NCBI GenBank assembly: GCA_016647705.1
Contig: CM028333.1
Span: forward strand, 9,808,616 to 9,872,615
DNA: 64,000 bases
Reading direction: 5' to 3'
Origin: Eucommia ulmoides
Taxonomy: Eukaryota > Streptophyta > Magnoliopsida > Garryales > Eucommiaceae
Below, piece after piece: positions 24,501 to 37,040 of this stretch; position 1 is the first letter of the stretch, and every line of letters starts with the position of its first letter. A program made the translations under genes and the position numbers. The notes beneath the pieces are model-generated. The model did no database searches. It was not told the DNA's origin and was given only the letters and a program-made list of their open reading frames with translations.

Positions 24501-26412
24501 ACGTGGCGTCTGATTCAGCTTACAATGAACATCCGGTAACACTCGATCATCTCCTCCTGGCCCCGTCTGAAATTGCCGACGTCATCATCGATTTCTCCAA
24601 GTCAAAGTCCAACTATGCTATTCTAGTAAATGATGCAGCTTATCCTTACCCCTCAGGGGACCTAGTCAACGAAGCCAATGGCAAAGTCATGAAATTCGTC
24701 ATCAATCCACGTCGTCTGATAGACACGTGGCGAGCTCCCGAGAAATTATTAACATATCCTTCTGCCGAATTATCAAGTATATCGCTCACACGGTATATCG
24801 CTATGTACGAATACACCTCCGACGCCGATAAACCGACACACCTGTATTTGAACCAAATGGCATATGAAGACCCGGTGACGGAGACGCCGAAGGTGGGGAC
24901 CACTGAGATTTGGAATGTGATTAATTTGACCGAGGACAATCACCCATTGCATATTCACTTGGGGCTTTTTCGTGTATTGGATCAGACTGAGTTGGTGAAG
25001 ATAGATGAATTTACGGATTGTATAATGAAGATCAACGACGCTGAGAAATGCAACATAAGCAAGTATGCATGTGGCAAGAAGGTAAAGGTGAAGGACCACG
25101 AGAAGGGGTGGAAGAATGTGTACAAGATGATGCCCGGGCACATGACTAGGATAGTAGTGAGATTTAACTTTATACATACGAACGCATCATATCCATTTGA
25201 TGCAACAGCGGAGCCTGGTTACGTCTACCATTGCCACGTAAGTTTTTCCCATATTTCATCGCCTTTTATTAATGTATCTTGATTTTCTCCGAGTAGTATA
25301 TTTCATAATAATCAAATTAATAAAAATTAAAAGGGACAGACATAATTTAATTTAAAATTATGAGGGTTTAAGTTAACAGAAGAATTAATTATAATCGATT
25401 ACATACTTAGACGTTTTAAATTGAAATGAAATAATTTTATTAGATTATATAAAAATATATTAATAATTAGAAGGTTTAGAAGGTAAATTGCCGTTATAAC
25501 AACAAGGAGTTGAGAAAAACGAGATTAAAGTTGTCTTGTCTTGATTCCTCCATCACGGGTGTTGTTGAATCCGAACATAGACTTCAGAATCCTGTCCTAT
25601 TGCCTTTGCCTCATCCTCTCTCTGTCCAATATGTGTACCTATGCTTTTAATTTATTTTTTATTAATTAATTAGTTGGACTCTTTTAATCACTTATTAATC
25701 TACTTCGTCTAAATATCTTCATACTTATGGCTTCTCCCATTCAATTAGACTTTTCAAATTAACATATGTATGTACTTTATTTGTTTATTTATTATAAGAT
25801 GTCATTTGAGCGACGATTTCATTTGTCATCTTATAATTAGAATTATAATTTCTCTTCTTTTCTTTTCGATACAATTCTTGTTCTACCGTAATGAGCCTCA
25901 CTTTGATTTAGACATGCTATACTTTTGAGTTATTAGGAGACTCCACTTCTGTCTTTGGAAAAAATTCAAATAGATTTTCTTTTTTGTGTGTGTGGGTGGA
26001 AGATAAAACAAAAAAAGAATCAATATTATAAAACCTGGTAGATTCTTCCAGTCTACTATTTCTGGGTCTAATTATATTCACAAGTATAGAAAGAACTGTA
26101 TCAAATAGAGATTTTTCTTTTTGATCATATACGGAAAAAGCGGTATTTTGTTCCACCATAGAAAATTATTTTCTTCTTGCTTTTTAAAGAATTTCCATGA
26201 CATATCAAAAGAACACTTTATAGGATTTAATAATTCTAAGAATCTGGTTTTTCTTTCCACTATTTGAATTGAGTTCCATCAGGTGATAATTACAATAATA
26301 AACATAATGAATAGAGACAAATAATCTCTTGGATCGTGTATTTACAACCAATCTATGGGAGAAGAGAAGATTTCGTTTGAACAATTAATTATTCCAGAGT
26401 CCTCTCTTTCTG

Positions 26413-26446
<34 letters not shown>

Positions 26447-29061
26447 AATGGCGTGTGTGTTGTGGAGAAAAAGCACAAAAAAATATCTAATACTAATACT
26501 TAAAAGTGAAAGGAGAGAGAAGACTTTAATGAGGTTGAATAATCGATTTTTCAAGTATTTTGGTGAATTCTTCTATTTTCTTTATTTTCATTCTTTTATA
26601 TAATGAGTGTCGTGCTCAATTTGATTTTTAGTTATATTTAATTTTTTTTAATTAATGTACAAATATATGATAAATTTTCCTTGTGCACATTTTAAATTAT
26701 TTAAAAAAAATAATTTTGATTTGAAAAAATATTTTCAACCAAAAATAAATTAGATACAATATTAATTAAGTAGGTTGGTGGAGAATCTCTCACAAAAATT
26801 GTTAAATTAATTCTAATTTATCGTTGTTTATTTGTTATTTTATAGTATATTAGTAAAAGTTAATTTATAAACATATTATTTCACTTTTATGATTATTTAT
26901 ATAATTTTTAATAGTATATTTATTTTCAGTATAAAATGTCATTACTCATTAAAATTTATAAATCAGCTTTTAGATATTGCTATCAAAACAATTAAATAAT
27001 ACTTATGTATATTTCAATATTAAAAATTTATTATAATTTTTTTCTAAACTTGCGCAATGCGCGGGACTAAGTATAAATGATTTTTGAATTACTATTTTAC
27101 AAATTTTAAAATAATTTTCTTTCATTTTTCTTTTTTACCCCTTTATTTTTTTAAATATGCATTAATCCCCCGCCCCCAGAGCCCCCACCATCACCCTCAC
27201 CCTCACCCTCACAACCCTTCTTTCTTTCTCCGTCTGATCTGTTCACATCTCTTGCAAATAGAGAGGGAGAAAGGAGATGAGAAGGGAGGCCAGCAAATAG
27301 TGGTGGGGCGGCGTTCCACCATACCTTCTCCTAGGTGCTTTGCCCTCATGTGCTACCCGTAGCTTGGACACCATAATGGCGTGAGTGAGGAGAATAGTAG
27401 TCGACTTTGTGCTCGCATCGGGCTCTAAGGTTGAACCTTACGACGTGGCTAGGTGCTCGGCCCGGAGGGACTCTAATTGGTCCCTGACCCCATGTCTTCA
27501 CAGAGGAGGGGATGGTAACCTCGACACAGTCAGGGGAGCCCTTCCTCGCTCCCTTGACTCATGGTCACAAGGCTGAGGTTAGTTACCGAGCGCATTCTCG
27601 TTAGAGTAGATCATTCGATCTTCGGAGTTTTGAGCTCGCTCCTCTTGACCTATGAACTGGAGAGCCTGTGCCCCCACTACGGGGCTGACGACATGTAAAA
27701 GGGCAGGACTTGGATGCAAGTCTAGAACTTGCTGAGCTGGTGCTCCAGATTGTCAATGCGTAAGGCCTCAAAAGCTCTTAAGGTCTGGACCACAAAGGGA
27801 CCAGAAGGCAAGGTAGACGGGCCTGTCTGGCCCATGGGTGGTGGGATGTCCTCATTGCTAGGAGCTCGAGTGTCCTTTGTGGTGGGATCATCCAAACAAT
27901 CAATCCCCTAGAGATATAAGAGACATGTCTAAGGTCCCTTATATCAATTTGGAAGATATGATGAAAGCAACGGTTTCATTTGGCCATGGTACCTGAAAAT
28001 GGAATCTTAAAATGACACCTTATATCCCTATAACCCTATAAAACGTAAAGGTATTCATATTACAAATCTTTACTACAACTACTCCAATTGAGTTTCTTTA
28101 CTTGATTAAACAACCCCCACTTGAGTTACATTAAGTGATATTTCAAAGTGGTAAAGACACTCTAGTGTTTGGCTACATTTCCATGGTCCAAGTGTTGCTT
28201 CACTAATAAGCTCCAAGATCTTGTCCTAGACAAGCGTATTAGAGTTATTATATTTGTTTAGTATTAAAGGTAGAATAATATTTTTCTTTTTTAGTCATTT
28301 TATTGTAAGTCTATATAAGTTATCCTTATTAAGTATTTTCTTGTAATTCTGCATTTATTATTCACAATAATAAATATTAATCTTTTTTTTTTCCCCCCTA
28401 GATTCTATATTATTCATTAATCTTAACAAAACGAACCTAATTTAAACAGCTGAAATAGTACAATGAAAATGGCTCTCTCCCTCTTTAGTTAAATTATATG
28501 AACAAATACTTGAGCAAAATATGTTCTTTTTATGGGAGCAATATGTAATTATGGGGATGTTCAATACCGATTCTTACAATATTGTTTGGGAAGTCGATAA
28601 ACTCCAGAATCCTATCCCACGAGGGGCGTAGCTATATTATGGTTGAGGGTGGCCTTGACTCCCTCAAGTTTCAAAATATTCAATTTTAACCCCTACATTT
28701 TTTTTTTAAATATTGAAATATGGTACCCTAATGCTAAATTTTTTCACTCCTCCAAAATTAAATTTATGGCTCCGCCACTTTGTCCCATTGGTTTGATACT
28801 TCGTTTTATAAAATTATTAGTGTTTGAGTTGAATAAACTATTGAAATTTTAGCTTGTAAATCTAAATAATTAATTTACTAAAATTTATTTAAATAAAATT
28901 AAGTAAAATTGATAGTACAATTAAATGAATTTTTGTGAATGCAACCCCCACCCCCCCCACTCACACACAAAATAATTCATTAAACTTCCGTTTTTTCATG
29001 AATGCAGATACTGGATCATGAAGATAATGCCATGATGAGGCCACTTAAGTTCATTCAATGA
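21541..29061 (+). CDS. LPR1: LPR1/LPR2-type multicopper ferroxidase
   Basis: Three coding exons, 21541-21804, 23780-25237 and 29008-29061, all phase 0 with GT-AG introns, give 591 codons; Arabidopsis LPR1 is about 580. The family oxidises Fe(II) in the apoplast/ER and adjusts root meristem growth to phosphate limitation. Residues 11-33 form a hydrophobic signal peptide, followed by an acidic stretch (34-42). Copper ligands: HLH 160-162, HDH 208-210, HPLHIH 476-481, and HCH 572-574 with H578 and M583. The acidic triad reported for iron binding in LPR1 appears as E281, D382 and D474. The frame is open throughout, so the gene looks functional. The start is the only ATG giving a signal peptide. 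The last 17 codons, holding two type-1 copper ligands, are isolated behind a 3.77-kb intron. LPR1 and LPR2 orthology cannot be told apart here. Confidence 0.95.
21805..23779 (+). other. LPR intron 1 (1975 bp)
   Basis: Begins GTATGT and ends TATGCAG. It contains an inverted SINE-like copy (22130-22330) and, at about 23065-23660, a more complex, less AT-rich segment that I cannot identify. The rest is AT-rich. Confidence 0.85.
22130..22330 (-). repeat. SINE-like dispersed repeat, copy D, partly duplicated
   Basis: Inverted copy of the family at 12478, 14425 and 16570. Part of it is tandemly duplicated with a 73-bp period: AAATTTTGAATTTAATTC starts at 22157 and again at 22230. It lies in LPR intron 1, antisense to the gene. 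Confidence 0.6.
25238..29007 (+). other. LPR intron 2 (3770 bp), transposon-loaded
   Basis: Begins GTAAGT and ends AATGCAG before the last 17 codons. It holds an unidentified block with two open minus frames (25917-26260), T-runs near 26419-26442, a GC-rich TE-like block (27160-27960), and at about 28620-28790 a relic with GGGCGTAGC and TGGCTCCGCCACT words, typical of old plant transposon ends. Reading through the donor would end the protein at 25280, after the HCH motif but before H578 and M583. Confidence 0.8.
27160..27960 (-). mobile_element. GC-rich retroelement-like relic in LPR intron 2
   Basis: Composition shifts abruptly from AT-rich intron to GC-rich. On the minus strand an open stretch of about 60 codons (about 27730-27915) is Pro/Asp/Thr-rich and ends NLEHQLSKF, resembling the N-terminal part of Gypsy Tat-type gag proteins. 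No LTRs or other domains are seen, so the assignment is tentative. Confidence 0.35.
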
Positions 29062-29266
29062 GCAAGATATATGGATATGAGTTTGAATACTTAGCAATAT
29101 AATAGGACCAATTGAAGGATTGATCTTGTGGATTGACAAAATGATGCATTGCAATTTGTGTGGAGGGAAGATGGCATTTAGTTGATTGAAACATCAGGAT
29201 TCATTTTATTATAAATGAAAATAGAACAAACCCCAAATTGATGTTACGAGGCTAAAAGTGTAATTT

Positions 29267-29305
<39 letters not shown>

Positions 29306-29518
29306 CTTTGGCTGTGTGTGGCTCTTGTAGCTTGGGATGCATTTAGTTGGAAATCTCTTTAAATTATCCTGTTTTTGAAATAATTTTTACCTTGCATTCA
29401 TTAATTTGTATGTTTTCTATTTTTAAATAATTTTATTAAATTTACATGTATACTATTTGAGTGGTCAATTATTTAAATTTAGTTAAATAGTTATATGTTA
29501 TTTCAGTTCAACTAGGAA
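29062..29518. other. LPR 3' flank with (TG)n
   Basis: Presumed 3' UTR and downstream DNA. A (TG)n microsatellite (29275-29304) follows a short TATATA run. I cannot place a poly(A) signal with confidence. Confidence 0.5.
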
Positions 29519-30353
29519 TGATGAAAACTAACAAGTATCATTAAAAGATCCGCTACATGTTCTAGTTGGACTTATTATTAGAGTAAGATTTAAGAAGATC
29601 AAAGAAACACTCAATGAGTTAATTCAAGAAATTTTGGTTGAGTCTAAAATGGTGAAACCCAAATTAGGCCCAAATGACGATCAAGACCTAATTCATCTCA
29701 TCAAAGCAAGTGAATGGACTTAGGCTTGAACTTGAATGGGCCTAAGCATGAGAGACACAAACTTTTCAGTTTATTTATTTTATTTATTAGTCTTTTAATT
29801 TTGATTTATGTTATTTATTTGATAATTTGTAAGGTATAATTATAAATTTGTCTTTTCATTTTTAGACTAGGAGCGTAAGGTAAGATAAAAAAAATTCATT
29901 ATTCTTTCTTTTTGTCTTGTAGTGTGAGATAATAGGGTTTTATTGTATTTTTTTTATTGTGGCCGCCACTTTTCATGAGGGTACTATTCATGACTACTGT
30001 TTACACGCATTATTCACGGCTAGGGTTTTCTTGTATTCCTTGGTCGGCTATACTTGTGAGAGTTTTTTCTTAAGTTCTTCAGAGAATTTTTCCTGAACTA
30101 ATTAAGAATTTCTTGTGGTGTTCAAACTCTATATCTTCGATTCGTGATTCACTTATAATCATTGGGTCAAAGTTTGTTACTTTATACCTTTAGTTCGCGT
30201 TTGATTCATAAACGATTGGGTGTAGGTAATCTACCAAACTTTTCTGTATTTTTGTGTTATTCCTTTTTCACTTATAAATCTGAATTTAGTTCGATCCTCG
30301 CAAAAAAATCCTAAATTGATTTCAGGTCTCACTAATATTTGGTGAGGTTCGCA
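29519..30353 (+). repeat. 5' LTR of the CRM-like fossil
   Basis: Starts TGATGAAAAC, like CRM-type LTRs, and ends TTCGCA just before the primer site. Near 29550-29720 it carries an open frame with RVRFKKIKETLNELIQEI, matching the C-terminal tail of pol that runs into the LTR in CRM-type chromoviruses. The start is inferred, because there is no second LTR to compare. Confidence 0.55.
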
Positions 30354-30358
30354 TTATT

Positions 30359-30371
30359 TGGTAATCAAAGC
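30359..30371 (+). other. Primer-binding site of the CRM-like fossil
   Basis: TGGTAATCAAAGC is a diverged TGGTATCAGAGC, the tRNA-iMet type, placed six bases after the LTR end. A 40-base A-run follows at 30609-30648. Confidence 0.7.
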
Positions 30372-30608
30372 AAGGTCTAAATCAAGTTTCATCTATCATT
30401 TTATTTTTCATTCATTAATATCTATTCATTCCTAATTTTTTTTCTTAACTGAATTATATCGTCAAAATTGGTCCAACTTTGTCTAAAGTATTGTGCCTTT
30501 TTTTTTTTTGTTCTATTCAAATCTAGTCAGATATTTATAAAAAATGCGGTGCACCTTTGTTCTAGTCAAATCTCATTTTTAAATGTTGCTGAATTTCATT
30601 ACTTCAAG

Positions 30609-30649
<41 letters not shown>

Positions 30650-33600
30650 AATAACGAAATTCAGTACAAAAAAAAAAGGAAAAAACCCAACAGCCGTATT
30701 GAGATTTAAATTGTTCTTGTTCTATTCCATAAGCTTATCTTTTGTATTTTTCTTGTTTACTTTGCTTTTGTCCTAAATCTCATTCTTAGTGCATTGAATC
30801 ATTAAATTTGGATTATCACGAGAAATTTCTGATTAAGGTTGGTTAAGTTCGATAAAGAACTAAAAGAGTAAACTAAAGTGTAAAAAAAAGGTAAGAGAGT
30901 GTGAGTTCATAAAAGAGAAAAAAAATCAAATTTGAGTGAAACACGAGTGTGAGTGCCATCAATCTTGAGGAAAACACGTGAATGAGTGTTTATGAGGTTT
31001 ACTAACTTCATTTATAGGTTATTGTACATATCTCAAGAAACAAACAGAGGCTCGTCCGATGAAATACCAAAAATGATGGATGTCATAGACGTCAAACTTT
31101 TCTACAAAGTCTTAAAGCGAAAGTTTGAACGGTTGAACTCGTGGTTTGATGATGTGCATGACCGACTTGAAAAAGTTGAATCTAGTTCACAAAAGGGGGC
31201 AACACCTAAAGCTCCTAATGTGCAACGAAGAGAGATGAATCTGCCTAAGTTTTACTATGAAGATGATTGTGGAGATGACCTAGATGAAGAGGATCGCATC
31301 TCCAATGCGAGCTTTGACAGATTTGAGCATAGCTATGGGAATAGATGAGACAGGTATGGGATGCGGATTGATAATAACTTAGGAACCATCAAGATGAAGA
31401 TACTATCGTTCCAAGGGAAAAACGATCCTGAAGCATACTTGGAGTGGGAGAAGAAGGTGAAGTGGATCGTTGAGTGTCACAACTACTCCGAGGAGAAAAA
31501 GGTAAAACTTGCTGTAATTGAGTTTCTTAACTATGCTATAATATGGTGGGATCAGCTTGTGATGAACAAGAGGAGAAACCATGATAGGCCTATCGAGATG
31601 TGGGCGAAAATGAAGGCCATCATGAGGAGGCAGTTTGTCCCTAGTCACTACTATAGGGACTTGTATCAGAAATTACAAAGCCTTACGCAAGGCTATCAGT
31701 GCGTGGATGATTACTACAAGGAGATGGAGATCGCTATGATCCGGGCTAATGTCGAGGAGGATAGAGAAGCAACCATGGCAAGGTTCTTGAATGGGCTGAA
31801 TCAGGACATTGCCAATGTGGTGGAGTTGCAACATTATGTGGAGTTAGAGGATATGGTTCATATGGCCATAAAGGTAGAACAATAGCTTAAAAGGAAAAAA
31901 ACTCAGTCATTTCAAAATTCGAGCTCTTCTACTTTATAGCGGCTAAATGGGAGAAAAGAGGAAAGGGATGTTTCAAAGTTCAAAAACAAACCACCAAAAA
32001 GAAGAGATGATATGCCCAATCTCAACAAAGGTAAAACTGAAACCCAAACTCTTAACTGTGATATTAAATATTTTAATTGTTTGGGAGTACGTTACGTAGC
32101 TTTACAATGCCCAAATAAGAGGATCATGATAGCACGTGTTGACGGAGAGGTAGAAATCGAAAGCAAGAGTAATGATGACCAGATGCCACCACTTGAGGAT
32201 GCTTGTGATAGTGATGTGGAGTACCCGGTGGAGGAAGAGTTACTTGTGATAAGGCGTGCTCTAAGTGTCCAAGTTTCGGAAGATGACATGGAACAACAAA
32301 TGGAGAATATTTTTCATACCAGGTGCCATGTCAACAACAAGGTTTGCAGTATGATTATTGATGGGGGAAGTTGCACTAATGTGGCTAGCACTACTTTAGT
32401 AGAGAAACTGAATTTACCTACTTTGAAACACCCTAGACTGTATAAATTGCAGTGGTTAAATAATTATGGGGAGGTCCGGGTAAATAAGCAAGTATTAGTT
32501 TCATTTTCAATTAGAAAATACAAGGACGAAGTACTTTGTGATGTTGTTCCAATGTATGCGGGTCATATACTGTTAGGCAGTCTGTGACAATTTGACAAGA
32601 AGGTTACTTATGATGGGTTCAAGAATAAGCACTCATTTGTCAAAGATAATAAAACCCTATTACTCTTGTGTCGTTGACTCTAAGACAAGTGTATGAGCAT
32701 AAAATAAAATTGAAAAGAGAGAATGAGTTGAAAAAAAACTTGTGAGGCCGAGAGTTCAAAAAAAGATGAGAAAAAAGAGCATAGAAAGAGAAAAAAAAGT
32801 GAAAAGAAAAAAAGGGAGTGAAAAAAAAATGAAAGAAAAAAATATAAGCAAGTGAGCTTTTATGCTAAGGCGAGTGATATCAAGAGTGTTTTTTTTATGC
32901 AAACCAGCTTATATTTGTACTATTGTATAAAGATGCGTGTTTTAGTACTAACGAACTTGACCAATCTTTGCCTAGTGTTGTTATTTCTTTGTTGCAAGAA
33001 TTTGAGAAAGTGTTCCCTAACAACATGCATGGTGGATTGCCACCTATTCGAGGCATAGAGAATCAAATTAACTTTGTGCTGGGCGCAACAATTCCTAATC
33101 GATCAGCCTATAAGAGTAATTCAGATGAGACGAATGAACTTCAAAGGCAACTGGAGGAGTTGCTAGCCAAAGGACACGTAAAAAAGAGCATGAGTCTATG
33201 CGTGATACCGTACTACTTGTGCCTAAGAATGATGGAACTTGACGTATGTGTGTTGATTGCCAAGCTATTAACAATATTACGGTAAAGTATCGACATCCTA
33301 TTCCTAGGCTAGATGACATGTTAGATGAGTTGCATAGGTCATGTATTTTCACTAAAATTGATTTGAAAAGTGGGTATCACCAAATTATGATGAAAGAGGG
33401 TGATGAATGGAAAATTGCCTTTAAAACTAAATATGGATTATATGAGTGGTTGGTAATGCCTTTTGAGCTGACTAATACACCAAGTACATTCATGAGGTTA
33501 ATGAATTATGTATTGTGTGCGTTTATAGGCAAGTTTGTTGTGGTATATTTTGATGATATTTTGGTGTATAGTAAGAGTTTAGGTAAACATATTGATCATT

Positions 33601-35500
33601 TGCATTGTGTACTTGATGTTCTGAGAAAAGAAAAACTATATACAAATTTAAAGAAATGTTCACTTTGCTTTAACAAATTTGTGTTTCTTCGCTATGTTGT
33701 TAGCGTGAAAGGGATTGCAGTGGATGAGGAAAATGTGAAGGCTATCAAAGAATGGCCCACACTTAAGTCAATCACGAAGGGAAGAAGTTTTCATGGTTTG
33801 GCTAATTTTTATCATCAATTTGTTAAAGATTTTACTACACTAGCCGTACCACCCACTAAAATTGTAAAAAAATCTGTGGGTTTTAAATGGGCTATTGAGC
33901 AAAAGAGTACATTTAATGAGATTAAAGAACGGTTATGTGGTACTTCTTTATTAGTATTGCCTTATTTTTCTATAACTTTTAAGATTGAGTGTGATGCTTT
34001 GAGAATAGGTATTGGTGCTGTTTTGATACAGGAAAAACGGCTGATATCGTACTTTAGCGAAAAGCTAAATGGGGTAGCGTTGAATGACTCGACATATGAT
34101 AAAGAGCTTTTTGTGTTAGTGAGAGCACTGAAGACTTGGCAACATTACTTGTGGCGCTTAGAGTTTGTCATACATACCGACCATGAGTCTTTGAAGTACT
34201 TGAAATGACAAATTAAGTTGAATAGAAAGCATGCCAAGTGGATGGAATTAACTGAAACCTTTCCTTATGTAATCAAATACAAACAAAGTAAGGAAAATAT
34301 TATGGTTGATGCACAATCCAAAAGGTACATCATTGTCTCTACTTTAAATGCAAAGTTATTGGGGTTTGAAAATATTAAAGAGTTGTATGCTAATGATGAT
34401 GACTTTGCTAGTGTGTATAGGGCATGTGAGAAGACAATGTTTGGTAAGTTCTATAGAATGGATGGTTGCTTGTTTAGAGAGAATAGACTTTGTGTACCTA
34501 ATAGTTCTATGCGTGAGTTGCTTGTGCATGAAGCATATGTGGCTGGTTTGATAGGTCATTTGGTGTGAGAAATACTTTAGACGTATTACATGAATATTGT
34601 TTTTGGCCAAAGATGAAGTGTGATGTGGAAAAAGTTTGTACTAGATGTGTTACGTGTCGGCAGGCCAAATTTAGAGTTTTACCACATGAATTGTACACTC
34701 CTTTGCCCGTACCTAGTGCACTTTGGGTAGATATTTCCATGGACTTTATTTTAGGCCTACCAAAGTTAAGGAAAAAGTAGGGATTTGGTTTTTGTTGTTG
34801 TTGATAGATTTTCTAAGATGATATATTTTATATTTTGTAACAAAACCGATGATGTAACCCACGTTGCTGATTTGTTCTTTAGAGAGATAGTACGGCTCCA
34901 TGGCATTCTGAGAGGTATTGTATCTGATCGTGATATTAAGTTCTTTAGCTATTTTTGGAAAGTCTTGTGAGGAACGTTGGGAGCTAAATTATTGTTTTCA
35001 ACTACTTGTCACCCCCAAACGGATGGACAAACCGAGGTAGTAAATCGAACTTTATCTACTTTGTTACGTACTATAGTTCAAAAGAACTTGAAAAATTGGG
35101 ATGATCGTTTGTCGTTCATTGAATTTGCTTATAATCGGAGTGTTCATTCTACTACCAATTTTTTACCATTTGAGATTGTTTATGGTTTTAATTCACTAAC
35201 TCTTTTAGATTTGTTGCCTTTGCCAATTAATGAGGGGGCTAGTTTGGATGGATAAAAGAATACTGAGATAGTGGAAAAACTCCATGAAAGTGTGCGACAA
35301 CACATAGAGAAGAAAAATGAGAAATATACGACCAAAGCCAACAAGAGCCGTAGACGAGTCATTTTTGAACCGCGTTGTAACAACCCGGTTTTCCAAGGTT
35401 GCCACGCGGTTTCTCCCTTAAGAGATATTTCAAATTCAAATACAATTATGAATTCCATTATAATTTATCAAAGAATTTCCAATATATATATATATATATA

Positions 35501-35686
35501 GGAAAAAATACATTTTAAACCCTCTATTGACACATTTCTAAGTAGTCCCTCTCTGTTTGAGCGTTTCATTTTAAATCCTCTATGTATCAGCACATTTTTA
35601 AATGGTCATTCTGTCAAAAAATCCATCAAAACTAACAGAATAAAGGGGTAAAATAGTCCTTTTACATATTTTTAATTTTTCATGAT
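35501..35686 (+). repeat. Left TIR of the Pack-MULE
   Basis: About 185 bp, inverted relative to 37850-38037 at high similarity. The shared order is CATTTTAAACCCTCTATTGAC, CACATTTCTAAGT, TTTGAGCGTTTCATTTTAAA and CTCTATGTATCA. Confidence 0.85.
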
Positions 35687-35709
35687 TTTTTCTAGTTTTT
35701 CCTTCATTT

Positions 35710-35741
<32 letters not shown>

Positions 35742-35796
35742 ATTCCCTCTTCCCCCCTCTATACTTTGTGTTATCTTCAATGTCATGATAGACACC

Positions 35797-36267
35797 ATTG
35801 CCATCACTTGATGCTTGGCGTACCAAGCCCGGGACGCTGAGGCACGCGGTTATACATGACGAACCCCTTTGGATCATCTTCAAGCGCGACATGGTCATCC
35901 AGCTCAAGCAGGAGCTGGGGATGAACTCCTTCAAGACCATCGACGGCAGGGGCGCCAGTGTCCACATTGTCGGAGGCCCATGCATCCCCATCCACTAAAT
36001 CTCCAACATCATTATCTTCATCTAGGATTGCAGCAGGAAGGGAATGGGGACATCCATAACTTGCTTGAACACTCCGGATGGTGGAAGGTTTTCGATGGGA
36101 ATGGGATATCCATACTCGGGGGAAGGCACATATGGGTGGACCACTATTCATTGTCTAATTGTTGCGATGGGCTGATAGATGTCATCCATGGATCCACGAC
36201 CGTTACACTCTCGAACAACTACATGACCTACCACGACAAGGTGACGTTGTTGGGTCACAAGCAACGA
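35797..36267 (+). pseudogene. Captured pectate lyase fragment
   Basis: The first open segment (35797-35997) encodes [20 protein letters not shown] and then [20 protein letters not shown], the conserved plant pectate lyase core (PL1 family, Ca-dependent cleavage of pectate in cell walls). A second segment, in the +1 frame (about 36070-36267), continues with SILGGRHIWVDHYSLSNCCD and NNYMTYHDKVTLLGH, including the WVDH metal-site region. The two parts are out of frame around 36000-36065 and the remaining C-terminal half of the enzyme is absent, so this is not a working gene. The intron position of the parent gene cannot be seen. No signal peptide or promoter precedes it. Confidence 0.9.
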
Positions 36268-37040
36268 TGACAACAACAACAGTAAGAACAAGCAGTTTCC
36301 GATGACGCCGAGCGACAGAAACTCATTGAATCGCCATCCGTTCTCCAACGTTTAAGGTCCATTAATTTCTACTGTTCTAGATCTTAAGAGGCCTATTCAT
36401 TTAACTCTCTCGCTACCTATTTCAAGCTAAACCCAGATTCAGATTTAGTTTCCCATTACATCACTTAACAAAGCCTTGAATCGCAGACCCCCTTTGATTT
36501 TCAATCATTACATCAAGAGATTCCCTCAAATGAATAGGTCCATAGTGTTTTTTAGCAAATCCGTAAAGAAAACAATGTAAATACAGAAACTCAGGTTATT
36601 TTTTAGCAGAGCCACGAAGCAAATATGGAGAATATAGAGACCCGTGTCATTTCTAAGCAGATCCATGGAGAAGAAGTTGAAGAAGAAGAAGAGCTATAAA
36701 ACCTAGATGAAGTGTTCAATGAGCTGCAAGAGCATTATGTTACTTGGATGAAGTCGGACACGAAGCCAGCATCCGGTGAAACACACTCGTAACAGGGGGT
36801 GATTCCTTCCCCGTAATAGAGGGTGGAACCCTTTATTACAGTGGGTGGTTCACCCCTGTTTCGCAGGTGATTCCATCCCCTGTTTCGAGGGTGGAAGAGG
36901 GAGGATAGAGGGAGGAAAAAAGAGATAGAGGGGGAGGAGGGAGGGAGGAAGAGAGAGTTGAGTGGGAGAAGGAGAAATTAAACAAGAAAAAGAAAAAAAG
37001 GAAAAGAAAAGGGAAAATCGATAAAAAAAAATCATTTTTT

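Larger units (their letters stand above)
29519..35375 (+). mobile_element. Ty3/Gypsy CRM-like chromovirus fossil
   Basis: Parts in order: 5' LTR (about 29519-30353), primer site 30359-30371, gag (about 30986-31885, with FQGKNDPEAYLEWEKKV and RRQFVPSHYYRDLY motifs), knuckle and protease (about 32012-32587, IIDGGSCTNVAS), reverse transcriptase (about 32923-34000, YFDDILVYS), RNase H (about 34000-34330) and integrase (about 34565-35370, [15 protein letters not shown]). It is cut by the LTR fragment that starts at 35376, so no 3' LTR is seen. The LTR carries a pol-like frame, as in CRM-type elements. Broken, with around ten breaks. Confidence 0.8.

Noticed and set aside
24128-25177. Long minus-strand frames inside the LPR gene
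   Set aside because: They are antisense shadows of the conserved multicopper oxidase exon.
30468-30776. 102-codon frame with a poly-Lys tract
   Set aside because: The Lys run is a 40-base A-run in the leader of a Gypsy fossil.
36850-37035. 61-codon Pro/Ser/Leu-rich minus frame
   Set aside because: It is the complement of a purine-rich GGAGGGAGG tract inside the Pack-MULE.
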